This document shows, piece by piece, positions 49,685 through 57,187 of a DNA stretch of 64,000 nt. A program made the position numbers and the translations under genes. Position 1 is the stretch's first letter. Each line of letters starts with the position of its first letter. The notes under the pieces are model-generated. The model ran no database searches. It was not told the DNA's origin and saw nothing but the letters and a program-made list of their open reading frames with translations. This DNA comes from an uncultured Ruminococcus sp. (GTDB taxonomy: Bacteria > Bacillota > Clostridia > Oscillospirales > Acutalibacteraceae). The stretch covers positions 1-64,000 of the forward strand of contig CADBHB010000004.1 in assembly GCA_902794395.1 (NCBI GenBank), given 5' to 3'.

Positions 49685-50731
49685 TCAGGAAAAGAACTTC
49701 AGCACTCTGATCGCTAAGCCCATATCCGCCTCTCTGTTATGTGCGGAAACCTCGTCCTCGTTTCTGTTTTTGATTTCCTCTTTGTTTTTATGGAAATACT
49801 CATAAGATTTCAGCAGCATTTCCTCATTGGTGAGCGTCGGTTCCCAGCCCAGCTTTGTTTTTATCTTGGTCGTATCGAAAACAAAGGTGGAAGAAATCAT
49901 ATTATACTGATACACGCCTAAAGGCGAAATGCCTAAATGATAACAGAGCTTCATCATGGTTTTGGCAAAGCCCGCAGGGAAATGAGCCAGTTTTGACGTT
50001 GATTCGGAATGATCGACAACGTATTGATAGGTATAATTGAACGATTTGACGTCATCGGAACCGATGTTGAAAACATCGCTTCCCTCATAATCCAGCGCCA
50101 ATTCACAAGCGCGCGCCAAATCCTTTGCGTAAATAAACTGGTATCTGTTTTCTCCGTTGCCGACCAGCCACAGCTTTTTGTTGTCATCAACGAATTCATA
50201 CAGAATCGCCAGCAAGCCCAGACGTCCCTCATCCATGATAGTCGGGCATCTGAATATGACCGCGTTGACTTTATCCGGTTGAGCCAGGAGGATTTTTTCG
50301 CCCTCCCATTTTGACTTACCGTAAATCTCTACCGGTGCGGGCTCCTCTTCTTCGGTCACGGGTTCGTCAAAGTTCCTTCCCCACAAGCAATTGCTCGAAG
50401 TGAAAATGATTTTACGAACATCATGCTTAATACAGGCATCCATGATATTCTGTGTTCCGTCGACATTGGAAGTCCATAATTCCTTCATCATCTTTTTTTC
50501 ATGTGCGAGCATAGCCGCAAAATGAAACACAGCTTCAAAGGGGTATTTATCGAAAAGCATTTCCAGCATTTCAACATCCCTTATATCCCCTTGATAGGAA
50601 TCGAGGTTTTCATGTGTATACTCGCTCTTCACTAAGTCGATATTGACGCATTTGATCCCTTTTTCCGTCAAATATTTGCACATGATCTGACCGAAAAAAC
50701 CTGATCCGCCGGTAATTAATACTGTTTTCAT
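49685..50731 (-). CDS. NAD-dependent sugar epimerase/dehydratase (extended SDR)
   Basis: A 348-residue extended short-chain dehydrogenase: TGGSGFFG nucleotide motif (about 7-14), FHFAAMLAHEK, TSSNCLWG and the catalytic YGKSK (about 138-142), then RYQFIYAKDLARACEL. The substrate is probably a nucleotide sugar. It is the first gene of the minus-strand polysaccharide set; AAGGAATGATACC lies upstream. Confidence 0.85.
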   Translation of the reverse strand: MKTVLITGGSGFFGQIMCKYLTEKGIKCVNIDLVKSEYTHENLDSYQGDIRDVEMLEMLFDKYPFEAVFHFAAMLAHEKKMMKELWTSNVDGTQNIMDACIKHDVRKIIFTSSNCLWGRNFDEPVTEEEEPAPVEIYGKSKWEGEKILLAQPDKVNAVIFRCPTIMDEGRLGLLAILYEFVDDNKKLWLVGNGENRYQFIYAKDLARACELALDYEGSDVFNIGSDDVKSFNYTYQYVVDHSESTSKLAHFPAGFAKTMMKLCYHLGISPLGVYQYNMISSTFVFDTTKIKTKLGWEPTLTNEEMLLKSYEYFHKNKEEIKNRNEDEVSAHNREADMGLAIRVLKFFS

Positions 50732-50802
50732 TTATGGTATCATTCCTTTTTTTCATAATCTTATATATTATAACACCATTTCGCAAAAAACACAACCTCT
50801 AA

Positions 50803-50844
50803 AAAACAAAACCGCGGCAGCTTCAACAAAAGACCTGCCGCGGT
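50803..50844 (-). terminator. Terminator of rodA
   Basis: On the minus strand ACCGCGGCAG (50844-50835) pairs with CTGCCGCGGT (50820-50811), followed by TTTGTTTTTT. Confidence 0.85.
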
Positions 50845-50863
50845 CAAGAAGATGCATGGATAA

Positions 50864-52033
50864 TCAAAGTCGTATACGGCTTTGGCTGCCCCGGCGTATC
50901 TTCGCCGTTTCCATGTCGTCCATATTATGTCCTCTCACGCTCTGTACCAGCCCCAGACACACCAGAGTGCTCAGCGCCGAGGTGCCGCCCGAGCTGAAGA
51001 AGGGCAGAGTGATGCCGATTACGGGGAAGAAGCCCAGCACCATGCCTATGTTGATGATGGTCTGCGACGCCAGCGAGGCAAATACGCCCGCGCAGATAAG
51101 CTTTCCGCTGTTTTCGGTGGCGTTTGAGGCGTTGAGCATGACCTTGATAACTATGCCGAAGAGAATAACTATAAGCAGCATGCAGCCGATAAAGCCCAGC
51201 TCCTCGCCGGCTACGGTCATAATAAAATCGTTTTCCTGCTCGGGCACGATGCCGAATTCCACTCTCGACCCGTGGTAAAGACCGTTGCCGCGCAGACCGC
51301 CGCTCGCTAGCGATACCTTGCCCTGGTACTGCTGCCAGCCGTAGTTGGTCATAGCGTTGCCGTCCAGGTCAAACAGCGCCAAAAAGCGGTTGCGGTGCTC
51401 GCTGTTCATCACAAAATTCCAAATGATGGGTATGCCCACCGTGAGCAAGCCGCCCAGTATTGCGAAATAGCGCAGCTGTACGCCCGCTGTAAAGCACATT
51501 ATCAAAAACATCAGCGCGAAAATAAGCACGGTGCCGTCGTCGCCCTGCAAATGGATGACGACCATAGGCAGCAGCGCGTGACCCAGCAGAGTCAGTACTC
51601 CCGGCGGGGTGTGCAGAAGCTCCTTTTCGATCAAAAATGAAAGGTGCTTTGAAAAAGTGATGATGAAGCAGATCTTGATAAACTCCGAGGGCTGAAAGGT
51701 GTAGCCTCCGGGGAGCGCTATCCAGGCGGTGTCGTCGGTGCCGCTCACCTTGATGCCGAAGGCGAACACCAGTCCCGCCAAAATAACGCCTGTCAACAGG
51801 GCGATGTACCATTTTTTAATTATGAACCGATAGTCGGCGAAGGTTATCACCAGTGCCGCCGCCATGCCGACGATAACCGCCGTGAGCTGCGGGCGCAGAT
51901 AGTTGTAATCGCCCGCGCGCTGCATGCTTGAGATCAGCAGCAGACTGTATACGATGGCGGATATGGTCAGCAGCCACAGCACTACATCGGTTTTTCTAAA
52001 AAAGTCCGAAAAGGACCGTGAAAACTTTTCCAC
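50864..52033 (-). CDS. rodA: FtsW/RodA/SpoVE family glycosyltransferase
   Basis: A 389-residue SEDS protein with about ten membrane spans. Signatures include FQPSEFIKICFIITFSK, QGDDGTVLIF, GGLRGNGLYHGSR, VPEQENDFIMTVAGEELGF and LPFFSSGGTSAL. SEDS proteins polymerise lipid II into glycan strands with a cognate class B PBP. RodA (elongation) is the best guess; FtsW or SpoVE cannot be excluded. It has its own promoter and terminator. Confidence 0.9.
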   Translation of the reverse strand: MEKFSRSFSDFFRKTDVVLWLLTISAIVYSLLLISSMQRAGDYNYLRPQLTAVIVGMAAALVITFADYRFIIKKWYIALLTGVILAGLVFAFGIKVSGTDDTAWIALPGGYTFQPSEFIKICFIITFSKHLSFLIEKELLHTPPGVLTLLGHALLPMVVIHLQGDDGTVLIFALMFLIMCFTAGVQLRYFAILGGLLTVGIPIIWNFVMNSEHRNRFLALFDLDGNAMTNYGWQQYQGKVSLASGGLRGNGLYHGSRVEFGIVPEQENDFIMTVAGEELGFIGCMLLIVILFGIVIKVMLNASNATENSGKLICAGVFASLASQTIINIGMVLGFFPVIGITLPFFSSGGTSALSTLVCLGLVQSVRGHNMDDMETAKIRRGSQSRIRL

Positions 52034-52072
52034 AGCGTTTCTCCTCGATTTTCATAAAACATACATATCTAT

Positions 52073-52101
52073 ATTATAGTAAATTCGGCGGATAATATCA
52101 A
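52073..52101 (-). promoter_or_regulatory. SigA promoter of rodA
   Basis: On the minus strand TTGATA (52101-52096), 17 bp, TATAAT (52078-52073), about 40 bp before the ATG. Confidence 0.8.
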
Positions 52102-52140
52102 GCTATTTTTTGAAAATAGAATAATACTCACCACATCCTT

Positions 52141-52149
52141 TGTTATAAT
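52141..52149 (+). promoter_or_regulatory. Extended -10 promoter of fhs
   Basis: TGTTATAAT (TGnTATAAT extended -10) with no good -35 upstream. The leader to the ATG at 52185 is about 30 nt, too short for a THF riboswitch. Confidence 0.6.
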
Positions 52150-52184
52150 AGGATAAATATAAAATAACGCGGAGGTGCGCATTT

Positions 52185-53852
52185 ATGTTATCAGACATTG
52201 AAATCGCTCAGCAGGCTTCCCTGCTTCCCATCAAGGAGGTCGCGGCTCAGATCGGCATAGCTGAGGACGAGCTTGAGTTTTACGGAAAATACAAGGCAAA
52301 GCTCTCGGACGAGCTTAGTCAGCGGGTACAGAACGATCCCGACGGCAAGCTTATCCTGGTGACCGCCATCAATCCTACGCCCGCGGGCGAGGGCAAAACC
52401 ACCACTACGGCGGGTCTGGGTCAGGCTATGGCGAAAATCGGCAAAAAGGCTGTAATCGCGCTTAGAGAGCCGTCGCTGGGTCCCGTTTTCGGCATCAAGG
52501 GCGGCGCTGCCGGCGGCGGCTACGCTCAGGTGCTTCCCATGGAGGACATCAACCTGCACTTTACGGGCGACATGCACGCCATAACATCCGCCAACAACCT
52601 TTGCTGCGCCATGCTCGATAACCACATCCAGCAGGGTAACGCCCTCGGCATCGACCAGCGCCGCATCCTCATCAAGCGCTGCCTGGATATGAACGACCGC
52701 GCCCTGCGCAATATCGTCGTAGGCTTGGGCGGCAAGGTAAACGGCGTCCCGCGTGAGGATCACTTCATCATCACCGTAGCCTCCGAGGTCATGGCTATCC
52801 TTTGCCTTGCGGCGGACATCGACGACCTCAAGCGCCGCCTGGGCAATATCCTCGTCGCCTACAACTACGCGGGCGAGCCCGTATACGCGCGTGACTTGCA
52901 GGCGGACGGCGCTATGACCGCGCTGCTGAAGGACGCTATAAAGCCCAACCTCGTACAGACACTCGAGGGCACCCCCGCGATAATGCACGGCGGTCCCTTT
53001 GCAAATATCGCGCACGGCTGCAACAGCGTGCGCGCCACAAAGCTCGCGCTCAAGCTTGCCGATTACTGCATAACCGAGGCGGGCTTCGGCTCCGACCTGG
53101 GCGCCGAGAAATTCCTCGACATCAAATGCCGCTTTGCGGGCTTAAAGCCCTCGGCTATCGTGCTGGTGGCTACCTGCCGCGCGCTAAAATACAACGGCGG
53201 CGTGCCCAAGGCTGAGGTCTCGGCCGAAAATCTCGAGGCGCTCAAGAAGGGCATCGTAAACCTCGGCGTACACATCGAGAACATGCGCAAATACGGCGTG
53301 CCCGTGGTGGTCGCCATCAATCAGTTCGGCACCGACTCCGAAGCCGAGCTAAGCTTCATCGAACAATACTGCATCGAAAACGGCGCGGACTTCGCCCTGT
53401 CCAATGTGTTCGGCAAGGGCGGCGACGGCGGCGTAGAGCTGGCGCGCAAGGTCGTTGAGGCGTGCGAAAAGCCCTCCGACTTCAAGCCCGTATACGACAT
53501 CGAGCTTACCGTAAAGGAGAAGATCGAGGCGGTGGCAAAGACTATCTACGGCGCCTCCAAGGTCAATTACACCACAGCCGCCGAGAAGGCGATAGCCGAG
53601 GTGCGCAAGCTGGGCGCGGACAAGCTGCCTGTCTGCATCGCAAAGACGCAGTATTCGCTGTCCGACGATCCCGCGCTGCTCGGCGCGCCCAAGGGCTTTG
53701 AGATAACCGTGCGCAACGTTTCGCTCTCAAACGGCGCGGGCTTCACCGTCGTCTACACCGGCGATATTATGACCATGCCCGGACTGCCCAAGGCTCCCGC
53801 GGCGCACAATATCGACGTCAACAGCGACGGCAAGATAACGGGACTGTTTTGA
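52185..53852 (+). CDS. fhs: Formate--tetrahydrofolate ligase
   Basis: A 555-residue protein of normal FTHFS length, with the P-loop [14 protein letters not shown] (about 65-78), [34 protein letters not shown] and [10 protein letters not shown]. It forms 10-formyl-THF from formate, ATP and THF. GCGGAGGTGCG precedes the ATG. tsaE starts 1 bp after its stop. Confidence 0.97.
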   Translation: MLSDIEIAQQASLLPIKEVAAQIGIAEDELEFYGKYKAKLSDELSQRVQNDPDGKLILVTAINPTPAGEGKTTTTAGLGQAMAKIGKKAVIALREPSLGPVFGIKGGAAGGGYAQVLPMEDINLHFTGDMHAITSANNLCCAMLDNHIQQGNALGIDQRRILIKRCLDMNDRALRNIVVGLGGKVNGVPREDHFIITVASEVMAILCLAADIDDLKRRLGNILVAYNYAGEPVYARDLQADGAMTALLKDAIKPNLVQTLEGTPAIMHGGPFANIAHGCNSVRATKLALKLADYCITEAGFGSDLGAEKFLDIKCRFAGLKPSAIVLVATCRALKYNGGVPKAEVSAENLEALKKGIVNLGVHIENMRKYGVPVVVAINQFGTDSEAELSFIEQYCIENGADFALSNVFGKGGDGGVELARKVVEACEKPSDFKPVYDIELTVKEKIEAVAKTIYGASKVNYTTAAEKAIAEVRKLGADKLPVCIAKTQYSLSDDPALLGAPKGFEITVRNVSLSNGAGFTVVYTGDIMTMPGLPKAPAAHNIDVNSDGKITGLF

Positions 53853-53853
53853 T

Positions 53854-54279
53854 ATGATACGGTTTGTTTCCAACAGCGCCGAGGACACCGAAGCCCTCGG
53901 CGAGCGCCTGGCGCTTACCCTGCGCGGCACAGAGGTCATAGCTCTGTTCGGCGGTCTGGGTATGGGCAAAACCGCCTTTACCCGCGGGCTTGCCCGCGGA
54001 CTGGGCGTGGATGAGGGCGTGTCAAGCCCCACCTTCGCGCTGGTGAATGAGTACCGCGGAAAATACCCGATCTTTCACTTCGATATGTACCGGGTGCAGA
54101 GCTGGGATGACCTTTATTCCACCGGCTTTTTCGACTATCTCGACAACGGCGTGCTGGTTATTGAGTGGAGCGAGAACATAGAGGGCGCTTTGCCCGAAAA
54201 CTATATCCGCATCACTGTCAGCAGGGGACAAGAGGAAAATCAGAGAATTTTTGAGATAGAAGGTGTGGACGCGATATGA
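53854..54279 (+). CDS. tsaE: t6A biosynthesis ATPase TsaE
   Basis: A 141-residue P-loop protein: GGLGMGKTAFTRGLARGLG (about 30-48), SSPTFALVNEY and FHFDMYRVQSWDDLYSTGF. It supports TsaB-TsaD in making threonylcarbamoyladenosine at A37 of ANN-decoding tRNAs. It overlaps tsaB by 4 bp (ATGA). Confidence 0.94.
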   Translation: MIRFVSNSAEDTEALGERLALTLRGTEVIALFGGLGMGKTAFTRGLARGLGVDEGVSSPTFALVNEYRGKYPIFHFDMYRVQSWDDLYSTGFFDYLDNGVLVIEWSENIEGALPENYIRITVSRGQEENQRIFEIEGVDAI

Positions 54280-54983
54280 CCATCTTAGCGCTCGATACCT
54301 CCGCTAAGGCAGCCTCGGTCTGTCTGGCGCGGGAGGATAAGATAATAGGCGAGTTTTTCATCAACACCGCACTCACGCACAGCCAGACACTGATACCCAT
54401 GGCGGAGCAGCTCTGCAAAAACGCGGGCGTGCCGCTCGACGAGATCGACGCGGTGGCGGTCAACGCGGGACCCGGCTCCTTTACCGGCGTGCGCATAGGT
54501 GTTGCCGCGGCAAAGGGTCTGGCGTTTGAGCGGGATCTGCCCTGCGTGTCGGTTTCCACGCTTGAAAGCATGGCGTATAACTTTTTGGGCGCCGACTGCC
54601 TGGTATGCGCCGTGATGGACGCGCGCTGCGCGCAGGTGTACAACGCAGTGTTCCGCGTAACCGGCGAAAGGGTAGAGCGGCTCTGCGAGGACCGCGCAAT
54701 AGCGCTTACGGACCTGAAGCTCGAGCTGGAGCAGTACGTCGAGCAGACGGTGCTGGTAGGCGACGGCGCTGAGATCAGCTTCAAATTCCTCGAAAATTCG
54801 CTCTCTAACGTGTTTTTAGCGCCGGTCAACAGACGGAGCCAAACGGCGGCTTCCGTCGCTCTGGCGGCGTTTAAGCAAATAAAACAAGCACATACGCTCA
54901 CTCCCGCCGAGCTGATGCCGGTTTATCTCAGGCTTCCGCAGGCGCAGAGGGAGTTAAGATCAAAAATGGGGGAGAAGAAATGA
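54276..54983 (+). CDS. tsaB: t6A biosynthesis protein TsaB
   Basis: A 235-residue ASKHA-fold protein: MTILALDTSAKAASVCL, NTALTHSQTLIPM and NAGPGSFTGVRIGVAAAKGL. It dimerises with TsaD in t6A synthesis. The usual rimI/tsaD neighbours are absent; rpiB follows with a 4-bp ATGA overlap. Confidence 0.94.
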   Translation: MTILALDTSAKAASVCLAREDKIIGEFFINTALTHSQTLIPMAEQLCKNAGVPLDEIDAVAVNAGPGSFTGVRIGVAAAKGLAFERDLPCVSVSTLESMAYNFLGADCLVCAVMDARCAQVYNAVFRVTGERVERLCEDRAIALTDLKLELEQYVEQTVLVGDGAEISFKFLENSLSNVFLAPVNRRSQTAASVALAAFKQIKQAHTLTPAELMPVYLRLPQAQRELRSKMGEKK

Positions 54984-55429
54984 TAGCACTGGGATGCGAT
55001 CACGGCGGCTTCAATCTAATGGTCGCCATCAAAAAATATCTGGACGAAAAGGGCATAGCCTACAAGGACTTCGGCACCGACAGCGAAGCCAGCGTGGATT
55101 ATCCCGTATACGCCTACAAGGTGGCAAAGGCTGTTACAGAGGGCGGCTGTGAGTTGGGTATCCTCTGCTGCGGCACGGGAATAGGCATTTCAATGGCGGC
55201 AAACAAGGTCAAGGGCGTGCGCGCCGCGGTGGTCAACAACGAGTTCGGCGCCGAAATGACCCGCCGTCACAACCACGCCAACATCCTCTGCATGGGCGGC
55301 AGAGTCATCACCGAGGAGCAGGCGGTAAGGTTTACCGACATCTTCCTCAACACGCCCGAAGAGGGCGACCGGCACGACAAGCGCGTGGCGATGATAACCG
55401 CGATAGAGGACGGCACATTTGAAGGCTGA
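54980..55429 (+). CDS. rpiB: Ribose-5-phosphate isomerase B
   Basis: A 149-residue RpiB/LacAB protein: CDHGGFNLMVAIKKYL, VDYPVYA, GILCCGTGIGISMAANKVKG (active-site Cys) and HNHANILCMGGR. It interconverts ribose-5-phosphate and ribulose-5-phosphate. GGGGGAGAAG precedes the ATG. A terminator follows directly, closing the fhs-tsaE-tsaB-rpiB operon. Confidence 0.95.
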   Translation: MIALGCDHGGFNLMVAIKKYLDEKGIAYKDFGTDSEASVDYPVYAYKVAKAVTEGGCELGILCCGTGIGISMAANKVKGVRAAVVNNEFGAEMTRRHNHANILCMGGRVITEEQAVRFTDIFLNTPEEGDRHDKRVAMITAIEDGTFEG

Positions 55430-55435
55430 CACTGA

Positions 55436-55468
55436 AACGCACCGTGAAAAGCGGTGCGTTCTTTTTGT
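55436..55468 (+). terminator. Terminator of fhs-tsaE-tsaB-rpiB
   Basis: AACGCACCG-TGAAAAG-CGGTGCGTT (55436-55460) followed by CTTTTTGTTTT. Confidence 0.9.
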
Positions 55469-55523
55469 TTTGCGCTGTAATAATTTTGTAATCATTTGTA
55501 GTAAATTCGTCAAAAACACGCCG

Positions 55524-55591
55524 TTTTTAACATAATCAACATTTATTAACAAATTTTATCGAGTTTTCAACACAATCAACAGGCTTCCACA
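55524..55591 (+). repeat. Duplicated array of three 9-bp boxes
   Basis: TTTTTAACA, TAATCAACA and TTATTAACA (55524-55551) recur as TTTTCAACA, CAATCAACA and GCTTCCACA (55564-55591) with identical 9- and 10-bp spacing and a 40-bp offset. An inverted version (TGGTTGAAAA) follows at 55592. The boxes loosely resemble DnaA boxes but each differs at two or more positions. Confidence 0.6.
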
Positions 55592-55729
55592 TGGTTGAAA
55601 ATTATGTAAAAATAACTTAAAAAATAATTCTATGACAACAAATAGTACTGCAATATATACAACAAAATTCAAATTTGTAACGACTTTCTTCAAAAAATTT
55701 CATTTTTTTAAATTTATTTACAAAAACAC

Positions 55730-55758
55730 TTGCTTTTTTTCTTATAAAGTATTATAAT
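55730..55758 (+). promoter_or_regulatory. SigA promoter of the XRE gene
   Basis: TTGCTT (55730-55735), 17 bp, TATAAT (55753-55758). It predicts a 5' leader of about 100 nt containing a 17-codon frame. Confidence 0.72.
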
Positions 55759-55814
55759 AACATCATAATGTTCTTGAAGAATTTTGATAAAGAATTTTTC
55801 TGGAGAATTTTTTT

Positions 55815-55868
55815 ATGGAATTTTTTAAAAGAATTCTAAAAAGAAGATATGGAGAGAGTAAGAAATGA
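55815..55868 (+). CDS. 17-codon leader peptide overlapping the XRE gene
   Basis: The frame encodes MEFFKRILKRRYGESKK, a basic, amphipathic peptide. GGAG lies 9 bp before the ATG, and its TGA overlaps the XRE ATG (ATGA), the geometry of translational coupling. It is too short for usual gene finders. It could act only as a translated leader, or as a peptide partner or effector of the regulator; this is inference from position. Confidence 0.45.
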   Translation: MEFFKRILKRRYGESKK

Positions 55869-56113
55869 GATTACGTAAGCAGGAATTGGGAGACAGAAAT
55901 CTGGTAGGCAATCGTGTGGAGCTTGTCAGGAAGCAGAAGGGCATGAAACAAAAGGAACTGCTGGCTCAGCTTCAGGTCAACGGAGTTGACATGAACGCGT
56001 CCGGTCTTTCCAAGCTTGAAGGTCAGATCCGTTTCGTAACCGATGTTGAACTGGTGGCGCTTGCCGATATCCTCGAGGTCTCGGTCGACTACCTGTTGGG
56101 CAGAGAGAAATAA
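55865..56113 (+). CDS. Small XRE family helix-turn-helix regulator
   Basis: An 82-residue protein with an HTH_3/Cro-CI domain covering almost its full length (about 13-77): VGNRVELVRKQKGMKQKELL, SGLSKLEGQIRFVTD, VELVALADILEVSVDYLLG. There is no ligand domain. Its promoter region holds a duplicated box array that could be its operator. It is followed by a terminator and then by the candidate RNA locus. Confidence 0.85.
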   Translation: MRLRKQELGDRNLVGNRVELVRKQKGMKQKELLAQLQVNGVDMNASGLSKLEGQIRFVTDVELVALADILEVSVDYLLGREK

Positions 56114-56157
56114 AGCTTAGCCGTTCTTCCTCCAAAAGATGTAATGCTTTTGGTTTT

Positions 56158-56187
56158 GAGAGCCGTTTATCGGCTCTCTTTTCTTTT
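56158..56187 (+). terminator. Terminator of the XRE gene
   Basis: GAGAGCCG-TTTAT-CGGCTCTC (56158-56178) followed by TTTTCTTTT. Confidence 0.9.
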
Positions 56188-56222
56188 GCCCCGATCCATC
56201 AGGGGTTTTCCGCAACTTTTAG

Positions 56223-56253
56223 AAAAACCCTGAAGGCTTTTTGACCTTCAGGG
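56223..56253 (-). terminator. Minus-strand terminator 2 of the short unit
   Basis: On the minus strand CCCTGAAGG-TCAAAAAG-CCTTCAGGG (56253-56228) is followed by TTTTTCT. Its loop resembles that of the hairpin at 56294-56312. Confidence 0.7.
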
Positions 56254-56285
56254 CATTTGATTTATGTTATTTTGCGTTGGATTAC

Positions 56286-56312
56286 AAAAAAAGAGAGGTG
56301 CTTTTGACCTCT
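56286..56312 (-). terminator. Minus-strand terminator 1 of the short unit
   Basis: On the minus strand AGAGGT-CAAAAGC-ACCTCT (56312-56294) is followed by CTTTTTTTG. It lies only a few bases downstream of the predicted start of the promoter at 56323-56351. Confidence 0.72.
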
Positions 56313-56322
56313 AACATCTATT

Positions 56323-56351
56323 ATTATATCACAACACAACAGGGTTTTCAA
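56323..56351 (-). promoter_or_regulatory. Minus-strand SigA promoter with no gene behind it
   Basis: On the minus strand TTGAAA (56351-56346), 17 bp, TATAAT (56328-56323). No reading frame follows; two terminators do, at about 25 and 90 nt. Confidence 0.68.
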
Positions 56352-56395
56352 GGGCTTTTTGTAAAATAAAATTTAAAATAATTTTATAAAAAGTG

Positions 56396-56423
56396 TTGAC
56401 ATTGTGAAATAATATGGTATAAT
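56396..56423 (+). promoter_or_regulatory. Consensus SigA promoter of the candidate RNA
   Basis: TTGACA (56396-56401), 16 bp, TATAAT (56418-56423). Both hexamers are perfect. It drives a unit with no conventional gene up to the terminator at 57031. Confidence 0.85.
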
Positions 56424-56429
56424 ATAGAC

Positions 56430-57066
56430 AAAGAAAAACAAAAACAAACGGAAACGTAAAGGAGGTCTTTAATATGAAGATGAAGGTTTTCCAAATCCGA
56501 CTGATTAAAGATTTCATTCGGAGCTTACCGCCCAATGTGGAAGCCCAAAGCTTTTGGGCACAGGGAAGCGAAGCTTGCTAAGCAGAATAGGCTGATTATT
56601 TCATTGTTAAAAAAACAAATATTATTTAAACGAATCACGACCTGTATTCGCTGCCGAGGAATCACCACACTTCCTTAAAATCTCTTTCTGATTATTTTAC
56701 ATATAGATTCCTGGGACTTAGTAAGCGGTTGTTTCGGTGCCGCCCGAAGGTATTTGGGGGCAATTGATAATTTTACAATTTAATATTTTTACTTTTGAAT
56801 TTCAGGATCTTTCCTAATCTACAGAATAGGAGATTAGTCCCATGAGAAGGTTTAGCTTTTAACAGACATCCTAACGAAACCGGAGAAGGTCCAATGTAAT
56901 ACTTAATTTTAAACGGTTCATTATTCTGATAAGGGAGGACAATTCCCATGTACAAGGTAAGGACACTTTAGATTTCAACAACAAAAAATTGGAGTGAGTC
57001 CCAAGAACAGTTTAAATTCAAAGTAACTTGAAAGCCGAGATGATGCGCACATCTCGGCTTTTCTAT
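56430..57066 (+). ncRNA. Candidate large structured RNA (about 640 nt)
   Basis: The unit runs from a consensus promoter to a 12-bp-stem terminator without a conventional gene. Possible helices include GCCCAAA/TTTGGGC (56543/56553), AGGAATC/GATTCCT (56657/56706), TGGGACT/AGTCCCA (56712/56836), CTAATCT/AGATTAG (56814/56831), and a long-range ACT(T)TTTGAATTT with AAATTCAAAGT (56791/57014). Length is in the range of OLE, GOLLD and ROOL RNAs, but I do not recognise any of these consensus sequences. A 35-codon frame with a good ribosome site lies near the 5' end, so a small-protein mRNA with a long 3' region is the alternative. Confidence 0.5.
56474..56581 (+). CDS. 35-codon small ORF with strong ribosome site
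   Basis: The frame starts MKMKVFQIRLIKDFIRSLPP and ends in SEAC. AAAGGAGGTC, near-complete complementarity to 16S rRNA, lies 6 bp before the ATG, and a consensus promoter is about 45 bp upstream. Its last third coincides with the GCCCAAAGCTTTTGGGC hairpin. I recognise no family. It could be a secreted or signalling peptide, a leader peptide, or a chance frame in a structured RNA. Confidence 0.4.
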   Translation: MKMKVFQIRLIKDFIRSLPPNVEAQSFWAQGSEAC

Positions 57067-57067
57067 T
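57031..57067 (+). terminator. Terminator of the candidate RNA
   Basis: AAAGCCGAGATG-ATGCGCA-CATCTCGGCTTT (57031-57061), a 12-bp stem, followed by TCTATTT. Confidence 0.88.
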
Positions 57068-57077
57068 TCTGTTTTTC

Positions 57078-57132
57078 GTTTTTTGCAATATCTCATAAAG
57101 GCAAGGCGCGCCGTGTTGTGCGGTGTTGCCTA
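57078..57132. repeat. Dispersed intergenic repeat, copy C (truncated)
   Basis: GTTTTTTGCA...AAAGGCAAGGCGCGCCG...GTGCGGTGTTGCC matches the right half of copy A (24615-24668) closely; the AAGGCTATACCG start is missing. Confidence 0.62.
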
Positions 57133-57138
57133 TAGAAG

Positions 57139-57170
57139 ACAGGGTCGGCTCAATAAGCCGACCCTGTTTA
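57139..57170. terminator. Bidirectional terminator at pgm
   Basis: ACAGGGTCGGCT (57139-57150) pairs with AGCCGACCCTGT (57156-57167). It ends the minus-strand mutase gene. Confidence 0.82.
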
Positions 57171-57187
57171 ATTGAGTCTGTTTGTAT

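Larger units (their letters stand above)
55469..55814. other. A+T-rich region without genes
   Basis: There is no coding frame here. It holds the duplicated box array (55524-55591) and the promoter (55730-55758) listed separately; the remainder is A/T runs. Confidence 0.6.

Noticed and set aside
52150..52184. THF riboswitch before fhs
   Set aside because: The leader is about 30 nt and shows no conserved riboswitch core.
55524..55602. Possible replication origin (DnaA-box-like cluster in A+T-rich DNA)
   Set aside because: dnaA, dnaN, recF, gyrB and rpmH are absent, and every box has two or more mismatches to TTATCCACA. Kept only as a protein-binding array.
56430..57066. tmRNA, RNase P RNA or 6S RNA identity for the candidate RNA
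   Set aside because: No tRNA-like ends, no GAGGAAAGUCC-type RNase P core and no single long bulged rod are seen.
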